From: Prevotella sp.
Lineage (GTDB): Bacteria > Bacteroidota > Bacteroidia > Bacteroidales > Bacteroidaceae
Assembly: GCA_017623155.1 (NCBI GenBank)
Contig: JAGAPR010000100.1
Coordinates: forward strand, 29,470 to 93,469
DNA: 64,000 bases
Direction of reading: 5' to 3'
Part shown: piece after piece, positions 27,325 to 36,019 of the stretch
How positions within the stretch are numbered: the first letter of the stretch is position 1
How the letters are laid out: the number at the start of each line of letters is the position of its first letter
The notes under the pieces: model-generated
The model's database searches: none
Told to the model about the DNA's origin: nothing
What the model saw: only the letters and a program-made list of their open reading frames with translations
Made by a program: the position numbers and the translations under genes

Positions 27325-28662
27325 TTATACAATACCCTGACCCATCATAGCTTTTGCTACTTTCATAAATCCGGCTACGTTTGCACCTTTCACATAGTTG
27401 ATGTAGCCGTCAGACTCAGTACCATACTTCACGCAATTCTGGTGAATATCGTTCATGATAATCTTCAAGCGGTTGTCAACTTCCTCTGAAGTCCAGCTCA
27501 GACGCTCTGAGTTTTGGCTCATTTCAAGACCCGATACAGATACACCGCCGGCGTTTGACGCCTTGCCCGGAGCATAGAGAATTTTTGCGTCTTGGAATAC
27601 TTTGACAGCTTCCGGCATAGAAGGCATGTTTGCTCCTTCTGCCACAGCGATTACACCGTTGCTGACAAGGGCGCGTGCTTCATCGCCGTTGATTTCGTTT
27701 TGTGTGGCACATGGAAGTGCAATATCGGCTTTTTCATTCCAAGGACGCTCTCCTGCGTGATATACGGCGTTGGGATATTCTTCGGCATACTCTTTGATAC
27801 GGCCGCGCTCGATATTTTTCAATTCCATTACGAAATCGAGTTTAGCACGGTCGATACCGTCCGGATCGTATATGTAACCGTCTGAATCGGAAAGAGTGAG
27901 AACCTTAGCACCTAACTGAATACATTTCTCAGCCGCATATTGAGCTACATTTCCGGAACCGGAGATGAGAACATTCTTGCCCTTTATATCTATATTTCTT
28001 GTTTCAAGCATTGATAAAAGGAAATATACAGTACCGTAACCTGTTGCTTCCGGACGGATGAGAGAGCCACCGAATTCGCGACCTTTACCGGTAAGTACAC
28101 CGCTCCATTCGTGTGTCAGCTTCTTGTATTGTCCGAAGAGATATCCCACTTCGCGACCGCCTACGCCGATATCTCCGGCAGGCACGTCAACATCGGGACC
28201 AATGTGACGATACAACTCGTTCATGAATGCTTGGCAGAAACGCATAACCTCTGCATCGCTCTTGCCGCGGGGAGAGAAGTCGGAACCGCCTTTTGCGCCT
28301 CCCATGGGAAGGGTTGTGAGTGAGTTCTTGAATGTTTGCTCGAACGCAAGGAATTTCAATATACCGAGATTAACGGATTTATGGAAACGGATACCTCCCT
28401 TATACGGGCCGATTACGTTGTTGTGCTGTATGCGGTATCCCATATTTGTCTGTACGTTGCCTTTGTCGTCAACCCATGTTACGCGGAACTGGATAATTCT
28501 GTCAGGTATACAAAGACGTTCAACAAGGTTTGTCTTTTCGAACTCCGGGTGTTTGTTGTACTCTTCCTCGATAGTGGGAAGAACTTGGCTTACGGCCTGA
28601 ATATACTCCGGTTCATTGGGAAATCTAAGTTTAAGATCCTCTACAACTTTTGCTGCGTTCAT
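27325..28662 (-). CDS. gdhA: Glutamate dehydrogenase (NADP-type)
   Basis: 445 residues, the size of hexameric NADP-linked enzymes. Glu/Leu/Phe/Val dehydrogenase motifs: GPYKGGIRFHKSVN, LPMGGAKGGSDF with the catalytic lysine, PAGDIGVGGREVGYL, and a Rossmann segment VLISGSGNVAQYAAEK. The N-terminal domain ending FRVTWVDDKGNVQTNMGYRIQHNN is typical of the GdhA type. It makes glutamate from 2-oxoglutarate and ammonium, a main ammonia-assimilation route in gut Bacteroidetes. A full promoter lies 73 bp upstream, giving a leader of about 65 nt. Cofactor choice is inferred from family type. Confidence 0.96.
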   Translation of the reverse strand: MNAAKVVEDLKLRFPNEPEYIQAVSQVLPTIEEEYNKHPEFEKTNLVERLCIPDRIIQFRVTWVDDKGNVQTNMGYRIQHNNVIGPYKGGIRFHKSVNLGILKFLAFEQTFKNSLTTLPMGGAKGGSDFSPRGKSDAEVMRFCQAFMNELYRHIGPDVDVPAGDIGVGGREVGYLFGQYKKLTHEWSGVLTGKGREFGGSLIRPEATGYGTVYFLLSMLETRNIDIKGKNVLISGSGNVAQYAAEKCIQLGAKVLTLSDSDGYIYDPDGIDRAKLDFVMELKNIERGRIKEYAEEYPNAVYHAGERPWNEKADIALPCATQNEINGDEARALVSNGVIAVAEGANMPSMPEAVKVFQDAKILYAPGKASNAGGVSVSGLEMSQNSERLSWTSEEVDNRLKIIMNDIHQNCVKYGTESDGYINYVKGANVAGFMKVAKAMMGQGIV

Positions 28663-28734
28663 GTTCTTTTACCTTTTTAAATTGTTTATGTTTATTAATT
28701 TGAATATTTGCAAGCAATATTTCATTTTCGGATG

Positions 28735-28765
28735 CAAAGATAAAGCATTTCTTTTAAATGGCAAA
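28735..28765 (-). promoter_or_regulatory. Bacteroidetes promoter of gdhA
   Basis: On the minus strand TTTG (28765 down to 28762) and TATCTTTG (28742 down to 28735), 19 bp apart, both perfect. In the 363-bp gap between gdhA and maeB, nothing else was recognised from 28766 to 28965. Confidence 0.82.
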
Positions 28766-28965
28766 CTTTTTATTAAATAAATTGCAGAATAAATGTCTTT
28801 TTGTTATGGATAGTGTGCGTTTGTTGACAAAAATCACTTTATTTTTTGTTTTTCGGTACAAAAAGAAATATTGCTTTTTCCCAAATCGGGGTGTGACTAA
28901 GCGTCGGTTAAGTGGCAAAAAGCGTTGGATTGCTATATATTATTAATGTATAGTGATGGAAAAAA

Positions 28966-29012
28966 CAAATAAAAAAGACCATGAGCGATGGTTGTCATGG
29001 TCTTTTTTTATT
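28966..29012 (-). terminator. Terminator after the malic enzyme gene
   Basis: AAAAAAGACCATGA (28971-28984) pairs with TCATGGTCTTTTTT (28995-29008) around a 10-nt loop, with flanking ACAAATA/TATTTGT extending the symmetry. It is 18 bp past the maeB stop on the minus strand. Confidence 0.88.
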
Positions 29013-29025
29013 TGTTTTTGTTTTG

Positions 29026-31317
29026 TTATTGCTTTCCTTTTTTCACTTTGTCAACGTATGCGTCAATAACAGCGACTGCGGTTATGTTCACCACATCGCG
29101 TACGGAACATTCGAAGTCTGTGAAGTGAATCGGTTTGTTGAGTCCCATTTGAATTGGGCCAATGATTTCCGTGTCGGGATCTAACGATTGTAATAGCTTG
29201 TAAGCTCCATTCGCACTGCTTAGATTCGGGAATACAAGTGTGTTCACGTCAAGGCCTTTCAAGCGGCTGAACGGATATTTGCTGTCTCTCAACTCCTTAT
29301 TCATAGCAAAGTTGACTTGCATTTCTCCGTCAATGGCCAAATCGGGATATTCCTGCTGCATTATTTCCACTGCTTGATGAACTTGTACCGGGCTGCCGCT
29401 CTCTTCCGTTCCGAAGTTGCTGTAACTCAGCATGGCAATTCGCGGCTCGTCGTTAAAGAAGCGTACGGTCATTGCGCTGAGTTTTGCTATATCGACAAGT
29501 GTTTCTTTGTCGGGATGTCGGTTTATCAAAGTATCCGTTATGTAGTACGTTCCTTTTTTAGAGTTGAGAATGTGCATAGTACCGAAGTGTTTGTATTCGG
29601 GGCGTATACCGATAACCTCTTTCGCAACTTTAATGGTATTGGAATACTTCGTGTATAGACCTGTGATAAACGCGTCGGCTTCTCCTGTTTCAACCATCAT
29701 CATGCCGAAATAGTTGCGTTCAAACATCTTATCGTTGGCCTCCTGTTCTGTGTATCCCATGCGTTGACGTTTTTCCGCGAGTATTTTCGCGTAGCGTTCG
29801 CGGCGTTCTGCCTGATTGTCGTGGCGCAGATTGACAATTTCTATGCCGTCGAGGTTGAGATCAAGTTCCTTTGCCAATTTCTCGATTCGTTCATCGTTGC
29901 CGAGCAATATGGGGTGGCATATTCTTTCGGCTTTGGCTTGTACGGCTGCTTTAAGCATCGTGGGGTGTATGCCTTCGGCAAATACGACGCGCTGCGGATG
30001 TGCGCGTGCGGTGTCATACAGCTTTTGCGTTAATTTGGTTTCCTGTCCGAGCAACTCCCGAAGCTGGTTTTTGTATGCGTTCCAGTCGGTTATCTCTTTT
30101 CTTGCAACACCGCTTTCTATTGCCGCTTTGGCCACGGCTGCCGACACTTCTGTTATCAGTCTTGGGTCGATGGGTTTCGGAATGAAGTAAGACGGGCCGA
30201 AAGTAAGATTGTTAACATGATAAACATCATTGACAACATCGGGCACCGGCTGTTTGGCAAGGTCTGCAATGGCGTTTACCGCAGCCATTTTCATTTCCTC
30301 ATTGATGGCTGTGGCATGCACATCGAGTGCTCCGCGGAATATATACGGGAAACCGATTACATTATTTATTTGGTTCGGATAGTCTGAGCGTCCGGTCGAC
30401 ATGAGTACATCCGGTCGGCTTGCCATCGCATCTTCATAGCTTATTTCCGGAACGGGATTTGCCAGTGCGAATACAATCGGCTGCTCTGCCATAGAGCGTA
30501 TCATATCCTGTGACAGTACGTTTCCTTTTGAAAGGCCAACAAAAACATCGGCTCCTTTTATCGCTTCTTCGAGCGTGTGTATGTCTTTACGGTCGGTAGC
30601 GAAAAACTTTTTCTGCTCCGTGAGGTTCGGGCGGTCGCTTGTTATCACCCCTTTGGAGTCGAGCATAACGATGTTTTCGCGTTTCGCACCTAATGCCATA
30701 TATAGTTTTGTGCACGAGATGGCGGCTGCTCCGGCTCCGTTTACAACTATTCTTACTTTTGAAATATCTTTTCCGTTGACATCAAGAGCATTTTTCAGTC
30801 CGGCAGCAGAGATGATTGCCGTACCGTGTTGGTCGTCGTGCATCACCGGAATATCAAGTGTTTTCTTTAATCTTTCCTCTATATAGAAACACTCCGGGGC
30901 TTTGATGTCTTCAAGGTTGATGCCGCCAAAGGTTGGAGCAATCTTTTCCACTGCCTCGCAAAACTTCTCGGGGTCTTTCTCGGCCACCTCAATATCAAAA
31001 ACGTCGATGCCGCCATAAATTTTAAAAAGCAGTCCTTTTCCTTCCATGACAGGCTTTCCGCTCAATGCGCCTATATCGCCCAATCCGAGCACGGCGGTGC
31101 CGTTGCTTATCACGGCGACGAGGTTTCCTTTTGCCGTGTACTTATAAGCATCGTTCGGATTTTGCTGGATTTCAAGACAAGGGTATGCCACACCCGGTGA
31201 ATAAGCCAGACTCAAATCGGTTTGTGTACGGTATGATTTGGTCGGCTTTACTTCTATTTTACCGGGCCTTCCGTTCTCATGGTATTCGAGAGCGGCTTCT
31301 TTTGATATTTTTACCAT
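29026..31317 (-). CDS. maeB: Malic enzyme fused to a phosphotransacetylase-like domain (MaeB type)
   Basis: 763 residues, the size of the MaeB hybrid. Residues 1 to about 430 are malic enzyme: [65 protein letters not shown] with the metal-binding aspartates, and [17 protein letters not shown] for NAD(P). Residues 430-763 resemble phosphate acetyltransferase ([45 protein letters not shown]) and in this class are regulatory, binding acetyl-CoA, not catalytic. It decarboxylates malate to pyruvate. The divergent TetR-type gene shares its promoter region. The fusion is normal for the family. Confidence 0.95.
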   Translation of the reverse strand: MVKISKEAALEYHENGRPGKIEVKPTKSYRTQTDLSLAYSPGVAYPCLEIQQNPNDAYKYTAKGNLVAVISNGTAVLGLGDIGALSGKPVMEGKGLLFKIYGGIDVFDIEVAEKDPEKFCEAVEKIAPTFGGINLEDIKAPECFYIEERLKKTLDIPVMHDDQHGTAIISAAGLKNALDVNGKDISKVRIVVNGAGAAAISCTKLYMALGAKRENIVMLDSKGVITSDRPNLTEQKKFFATDRKDIHTLEEAIKGADVFVGLSKGNVLSQDMIRSMAEQPIVFALANPVPEISYEDAMASRPDVLMSTGRSDYPNQINNVIGFPYIFRGALDVHATAINEEMKMAAVNAIADLAKQPVPDVVNDVYHVNNLTFGPSYFIPKPIDPRLITEVSAAVAKAAIESGVARKEITDWNAYKNQLRELLGQETKLTQKLYDTARAHPQRVVFAEGIHPTMLKAAVQAKAERICHPILLGNDERIEKLAKELDLNLDGIEIVNLRHDNQAERRERYAKILAEKRQRMGYTEQEANDKMFERNYFGMMMVETGEADAFITGLYTKYSNTIKVAKEVIGIRPEYKHFGTMHILNSKKGTYYITDTLINRHPDKETLVDIAKLSAMTVRFFNDEPRIAMLSYSNFGTEESGSPVQVHQAVEIMQQEYPDLAIDGEMQVNFAMNKELRDSKYPFSRLKGLDVNTLVFPNLSSANGAYKLLQSLDPDTEIIGPIQMGLNKPIHFTDFECSVRDVVNITAVAVIDAYVDKVKKGKQ

Positions 31318-31402
31318 ATTATTATAATATAAAATTAGATTATAGTCTTTTGTTATAGTTCATTAAAGCTCGTTTTACTTGCTAAAATGTAATATACAGA
31401 CG

Positions 31403-31460
31403 CAAAGTTAATAAAAAAATATTCAAAGTGTTTCTTTTTTTTATTATTTTAGTAACTTTG
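31403..31460. promoter_or_regulatory. Divergent promoter region of maeB and the TetR-family gene
   Basis: TAACTTTG on the minus strand (31410 down to 31403) for maeB, and TAACTTTG on the plus strand (31453-31460), 22 bp before the TetR ATG at 31483. Neither has an obvious TTTG -33 at the standard distance. Confidence 0.55.
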
Positions 31461-31482
31461 CAACGCTAATTAAGGTTAGACC

Positions 31483-32112
31483 ATGCAAGAGGTAAAAAAT
31501 ATTTCCACATATAGGCAATCTTTGAAAGATAGAGTATTGGAGACGGCAATATCATTGTTCATGCAAAAAGGCATTCGTGCTGTGAAAATGGATGATATTG
31601 CCAATGCTCTTTCCATATCAAAGCGGACATTATATGAAATGTATAGTGACAAAGAGCATCTGCTTTATGCGGGAATAAAGATGAGACACACCCAACAACA
31701 CGAGCATTTGAAAGAGTATGCTTCAAGGTGTAAAAACGTTATGGATATAATTCTGTATGTCTATAAGCACAATATAGATACATACAGTGATGTAAACCCG
31801 TTGTTCTTTTCGGATATGGAGAAGTATCCCGATGTGATAAAGTATTTGGATGACGAGAAGATATATTTGAAATCGCAGTTTGTCGACTTCCTCAAACGCG
31901 GCATGGAAGAGGGGTATTTCAGAAAAGACATCAATTGTGAGCTTGTTGTTGATTTATTCAATGCCTTGGGCGAGTATTTTAAAACTGCACAATTATACAA
32001 TCAGTATAATTTGGAAGATATAATGTCGAATACTGTTTTCGTCTCTTTGCGTGGAATTTGTACGGCAACAGGTGGCGACATATTGGATGAGTTTTTTGTC
32101 GATATGCAATGA
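31483..32112 (+). CDS. TetR/AcrR family transcriptional regulator
   Basis: 209 residues. The N-terminal helix-turn-helix is clear: RVLETAISLFMQKGIRAVKMDDIANALSISKRTLYEMYSDKEHLLYAG with the TetR-type motif at about residues 14-60. The C-terminal two thirds is helical and unlike any sensor I can name. Targets are probably its own promoter, the divergent malic enzyme, or the SGNH/MBOAT pair that begins 26 bp downstream on the same strand. Activating or repressing direction and ligand are unknown. Confidence 0.85.
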   Translation: MQEVKNISTYRQSLKDRVLETAISLFMQKGIRAVKMDDIANALSISKRTLYEMYSDKEHLLYAGIKMRHTQQHEHLKEYASRCKNVMDIILYVYKHNIDTYSDVNPLFFSDMEKYPDVIKYLDDEKIYLKSQFVDFLKRGMEEGYFRKDINCELVVDLFNALGEYFKTAQLYNQYNLEDIMSNTVFVSLRGICTATGGDILDEFFVDMQ

Positions 32113-32138
32113 ATAGTGTGCGTAGATAGGGTAAGAGT

Positions 32139-33521
32139 ATGAATCAAGGTGTGCGAACCTTTATATTGGCGGGTCTTGTTATTGTTATCCTTTTGGCCCT
32201 GCATTTGTTGCCAACTATTTATTTCGACGGCATGGAAATGCGCCATGTCAATATTCTCAGTGATATTATTCCCGAAGTATATGATACCGATGAAACTGCT
32301 GAAGCAATTCCCGCGGTGGGAAAACCGACTGTGACGTCGCCATCGGCAGACACTTCTGTTGTCGCACCGATGCCGGCAGTGCCCGACGGAGTAACGATGA
32401 TAGACGACTATTCCGGTGGCGCATCGGGTGGAATGCGGCATTTCTATGAGATGCTATATAATATAAAGTCTTTAAATCGTCCGGTGAGGATAGCCTATTT
32501 CGGCGACTCTTTTATCGAGGGAGATATTCTCACATGTGATATTCGTGAGCGGTTGCAGCGTCGTTTTGGCGGGAATGGCGTTGGATGGGTGGATTGCGGA
32601 AGCAAGATAAGCGGCTTCCGTCCCACGATAAACCAAAAGTTTAACGGACTTTCCGAGTTTGAAGTGGTGAAAAAGCCGTATAATAGCAGCATCTCGGGTA
32701 TCAACCAGCGTTATTTCGTACCGGCGGAAGGCGCTTGCGTTTGGACCAGCGGAACAAAATACCGCGGTCATTCTTCCGGGTGGAATGTGGCCGGACTGTT
32801 TCTTCGTACCGGTGGCGGCGTGACTTTGCATACGAGCGTTAACGGCCGTGACGAGACGGTGAGAATTATAGATTCGGCTTCTGTCGTTCAGAAAATAGAG
32901 TGTCGCGACTCGATGAAAAACATTTCATACCGCTTCACCGACATCGGTCCCGATACATATTTATATGGTATGGCGTTGGAGTCAGACCGTGGAGTGGTGC
33001 TTGATAATTTCAGTATGCGGGGCTCTGCCGGTTTTACGATAGCTAATATTCCACATCGTATTTTGGATGATTTTGCCCGTCTGCGCCCCTACGATCTTAT
33101 CATTTTGCATTTCGGATTGAATGTTGTTAATGAGAAAAGTAAGGTTGCTAACTATAAAGCATATATAAAGAGGATGAAGCGAGCCGTGGAAAATCTGCGA
33201 CGTTCATACCCCGATGCGTCTATATTGATTGTCAGTGTGCCCGACAGAGACCAGCGAACGGCGGCCGGCATAAAGACAATAGCCGGCATAGAGTCGCTAT
33301 CTGCCTATCAGCAGATAATGGCATCGGAGTGCAAGGTAGCATATTTCAATCTGTTCAAGGCCATGGGTGGCAGGGAAAGCATGAAGGCATTGGTGGAAAA
33401 GAAGTTGGCAAACAAGGATTATACCCACCTCAGTTTTGCCGGCGGGGCGCATCTGTCCGAGTTTTTCTACGACTCTTTTATGGCCGGATACGATAACTAT
33501 AAATGCAGTATAGATAAATAA
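32139..33521 (+). CDS. Membrane-anchored SGNH-hydrolase-like protein, probable O-acetylation partner
   Basis: 460 residues. One membrane helix at 5-28 anchors a periplasmic protein. A linker rich in Pro/Ala/Thr (50-85) precedes an SGNH domain with block I IAYFGDSFIEGD (nucleophile Ser124), a block III-like LHFGLNVVN, and DYTHLSFAGG near 426-435 supplying Asp and His. Such proteins release or transfer acyl groups. The MBOAT acyltransferase gene begins 2 bp after its stop, so the two form an AlgI plus AlgJ/AlgX-like pair, with MBOAT passing acetyl groups across the membrane and this protein placing them on a glycan. A simple esterase role is the alternative. Confidence 0.75.
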   Translation: MNQGVRTFILAGLVIVILLALHLLPTIYFDGMEMRHVNILSDIIPEVYDTDETAEAIPAVGKPTVTSPSADTSVVAPMPAVPDGVTMIDDYSGGASGGMRHFYEMLYNIKSLNRPVRIAYFGDSFIEGDILTCDIRERLQRRFGGNGVGWVDCGSKISGFRPTINQKFNGLSEFEVVKKPYNSSISGINQRYFVPAEGACVWTSGTKYRGHSSGWNVAGLFLRTGGGVTLHTSVNGRDETVRIIDSASVVQKIECRDSMKNISYRFTDIGPDTYLYGMALESDRGVVLDNFSMRGSAGFTIANIPHRILDDFARLRPYDLIILHFGLNVVNEKSKVANYKAYIKRMKRAVENLRRSYPDASILIVSVPDRDQRTAAGIKTIAGIESLSAYQQIMASECKVAYFNLFKAMGGRESMKALVEKKLANKDYTHLSFAGGAHLSEFFYDSFMAGYDNYKCSIDK

Positions 33522-33523
33522 AC

Positions 33524-35011
33524 ATGTTTGACAGAATATTAAATCTTCTTGCATATAATCCAGAAGAGCCTTTGCTTTTCAGCTCGGGCCTGTTTCTTTT
33601 TCTGTTTTTGGGCTTCTCGTTTGTGTACATGATGCTCAATAAGCGGAGAGCTTTGCGTATACTGTTTGTCACGGCATTCTCGTATTATTTCTATTATAAG
33701 AGCAGCGGAACGTATTTCTTTCTCTTGGCAATAGTCACGGTCTCCGATTATCTGATAGCCCGCCATATATGGAATTACAGGCAGAAGCATCCGCAAAAAG
33801 TTTTCGTGCCGCGCCTTTTGGTATGCCTGAGCCTGCTGATTGATTTGGGAATGCTCGGTTATTTCAAGTATGCCAACTTCTTCGTCGGCATGTTTGAGCA
33901 GATGATTGGCAATAATTTTCAGCCGTGGGACATATTCCTTCCCGTGGGAATAAGTTTCTTTACGTTCCAAAGTCTGAGTTATACGATTGACGTATTTCGC
34001 GGAACATTACGGCCGTTAGACAGGATTTTAGACTATGCTTTCTATGTATCTTTCTTCCCGCAGCTTGTTGCCGGCCCGATAGTGAGAGCCCGCGACTTTG
34101 TGCCACAAATCAATCACCCGCTTACAATCACTCGCGAGATGTTTTCGCGCGGCGTGTATCTTATTATTATCGGACTGTTCAAGAAGTCGGTTATAAGCGA
34201 TTATATAAGTCTTAATTTCGTGGATAGAATATTCGATAATCCCGCTCTTTACACCGGAGTGGAAAATTTATTGGGCATATACGGCTATGCAATGCAGATT
34301 TATTGCGATTTCAGCGGATACAGCGACATGGCGATTGGTATAGCGTTGCTGCTCGGTTTTCATTTTCCCATAAACTTCAATGCACCTTATATAAGTGTCA
34401 GTGTGACAGAGTTTTGGCGTCGCTGGCACATTTCATTGTCGTCGTGGATAAGAGATTATATATATATATCGCTTGGAGGCAACCGTAAAGGGCGGGTGAG
34501 AACATACGTAAATCTCATCATAACCATGTTGCTCGGTGGTTTGTGGCACGGGGCGAGTCTCAATTTTGTAGCGTGGGGAGGACTTCACGGCATTGCGCTT
34601 GCGGCTCATAAGTATGCGAGAGCCAACGTGTTTCATCATGATAAGAAATATGTTTCGCATGGAGTGCGTAGATTTTTCGGCTGCCTGTTCACGTTTCATT
34701 TCGTTTGCCTTGCGTGGATTTTCTTCCGTAATACCGACTTCTCGGCAAGTATGATGATGCTGAACAGTATATTTACCAATTTTCATCCCGAGTTGTTGTG
34801 GCAGGTATTGGAGAGCTATAAATATGTATTCTTGCTTGTCGCTTTTGGATATGTCACCCATTTTATTCCGGACGGCTGGCAGAATTTGGCCGTAAAACTG
34901 ATAAGCAGGGGAAATGTTGTGGTTGATGCTTTATTGCTGTCGGTGGTGATATATATCGTAATTCAGGTGAAGAGCAGTACGATACAGCCGTTTATTTATT
35001 TCCAATTCTGA
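33524..35011 (+). CDS. MBOAT-family membrane acyltransferase (AlgI/DltB-like)
   Basis: 495 residues, about 11-12 membrane helices. MBOAT signatures: LPVGISFFTFQSLSYTIDVFRG, FFPQLVAGPIVRARDF, DFSGYSDMAIGIA, VTEFWRRWHISLSSWIRDYIY with His302, and LLGGLWHGASLNFV with the presumed catalytic His342. It should move an acyl (usually acetyl) group from a cytoplasmic donor to an extracytoplasmic acceptor, for example a polysaccharide or lipid. Its gene starts 2 bp after the SGNH gene, which supplies the likely transferase partner. Acceptor unknown. The convergent gene on the right ends inside a palindromic repeat array. Confidence 0.88.
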   Translation: MFDRILNLLAYNPEEPLLFSSGLFLFLFLGFSFVYMMLNKRRALRILFVTAFSYYFYYKSSGTYFFLLAIVTVSDYLIARHIWNYRQKHPQKVFVPRLLVCLSLLIDLGMLGYFKYANFFVGMFEQMIGNNFQPWDIFLPVGISFFTFQSLSYTIDVFRGTLRPLDRILDYAFYVSFFPQLVAGPIVRARDFVPQINHPLTITREMFSRGVYLIIIGLFKKSVISDYISLNFVDRIFDNPALYTGVENLLGIYGYAMQIYCDFSGYSDMAIGIALLLGFHFPINFNAPYISVSVTEFWRRWHISLSSWIRDYIYISLGGNRKGRVRTYVNLIITMLLGGLWHGASLNFVAWGGLHGIALAAHKYARANVFHHDKKYVSHGVRRFFGCLFTFHFVCLAWIFFRNTDFSASMMMLNSIFTNFHPELLWQVLESYKYVFLLVAFGYVTHFIPDGWQNLAVKLISRGNVVVDALLLSVVIYIVIQVKSSTIQPFIYFQF

Positions 35012-35100
35012 CTCTTTCTCTGTCTGTATCATTTTAAAGGTGTAATATCGAGTGCTTAGCCGGATAACGCTTATGCATTTCTTGAAATGTTACGCGACGC

Positions 35101-35176
35101 TTGTAACGATGTTACAAGGCCGTTGTAACATCATTACAAGGCCGTTGTAAGATTGTTACAAGGCCGTTGTAACATC
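35101..35176. repeat. 22-bp tandem palindrome array A (3.5 units)
   Basis: Three full units (35101, 35123, 35145) and a half unit (35167) of a 22-bp repeat. Each unit is a palindrome TTGTAAY-N3-RTTACAA followed by the constant spacer GGCCG. It lies at the convergent junction of the MBOAT and phosphatase genes, and its last units overlap the phosphatase 3' end (stop at 35156-35158). The same unit occurs at 44940-45045. Each palindrome can form a 7-bp hairpin or bind a dimeric protein. Confidence 0.88.
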
Positions 35177-36019
35177 TCCTTGTGTGTATGGTTTTACTCG
35201 GAAACTTACGTATGCGCGATCGTCGAAAGAGTTGTTGCCGGCGATAAATGCTTTGGTGGCTTTGAAAGTGTTGATGTTCAGCGGGTCTTCCGTCAGTTGT
35301 TTTGCCAGAACGGCCTCTGATTGGGAGAGGGTGGGGCACAGGACAGGGTAGCCGTCGCTTGCCAATACTATCAGGTTCTCGTTGCCGGTGAGGGATATTT
35401 TTCTGGTTTTGCTCATGGGAATAGGGAAGCCGTCGACAACGGAGTAGGTCTTGTTTTGTTCTTGCATTGTCTTTATCATCTCCGGTATTATGGCCTGTCG
35501 GCCGATGTCATTACTCCTAATATCATCAATGGTATGCGTTTTGTCATTCAATGCCTTGTGTATTATTTCGGCGCGGCGTCCGGCAAGGATATTCTCGTAT
35601 GGCTTCGGATTTTCAAAAAGGACTCCGTCAATGAGGCATTGGCAGTCGCCAATCATCCAAATCTCTCGCTTTTGCCTGCTGAAGACAATGCAACTTGCCG
35701 TCAGTCTTTCTTCCGGATGCGTCACGAGACGCTGTTTGGTGTCGTTGCCATATACATTATTTATATATAGGGTGATGCCGGAACAAAAGTCGTTGAAGTT
35801 GATATCGGCAGCCATGCTGCCGATATACTCGCATATCAGCAACATGCAGTAGCGCCCGTTGGTGTGTTGTGGCACTATGCGGTTGGCTGTTTTGCTTGTG
35901 CTGCCGTCTATTACGGCGATAAAATCATCTGTGATTATTATTCCGTCTTCCGCCTCGGCCGTTTGGCTTTTGGACACTATGCTTTGCTCTATTATTTCCA
36001 TTTCCGTTATGGTTGTCAT
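35156..36019 (-). CDS. PP2C-like serine/threonine phosphatase domain protein
   Basis: 287 residues from ATG 36019. PPM-type acidic motifs are visible though divergent: DDFIAVIDGSTSK (metal-binding aspartates), WMIGDCQCLID, LIVLASDGYP and FDDRAYVSFRV. These suit a metal-dependent protein phosphatase. Substrate unknown. The start overlaps the 3' end of the YgiQ gene by 95 bp in a different frame; ATG 36001 would shorten this to 77 bp. The last five residues (VTTAL) are encoded inside the 22-bp palindrome array at the convergent junction. No signal peptide or membrane segment is seen. Confidence 0.7.
   Translation of the reverse strand: MTTITEMEIIEQSIVSKSQTAEAEDGIIITDDFIAVIDGSTSKTANRIVPQHTNGRYCMLLICEYIGSMAADINFNDFCSGITLYINNVYGNDTKQRLVTHPEERLTASCIVFSRQKREIWMIGDCQCLIDGVLFENPKPYENILAGRRAEIIHKALNDKTHTIDDIRSNDIGRQAIIPEMIKTMQEQNKTYSVVDGFPIPMSKTRKISLTGNENLIVLASDGYPVLCPTLSQSEAVLAKQLTEDPLNINTFKATKAFIAGNNSFDDRAYVSFRVKPYTQGDVTTAL

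Noticed and set aside
28758-28946. 62-codon plus-strand frame between gdhA and maeB
   Set aside because: It overlaps the gdhA promoter, has A/T-rich random composition and no promoter or ribosome site.
29026-31317. Unusual gene fusion (malic enzyme with phosphotransacetylase)
   Set aside because: The fusion is the normal form of MaeB in many bacteria and is not novel.
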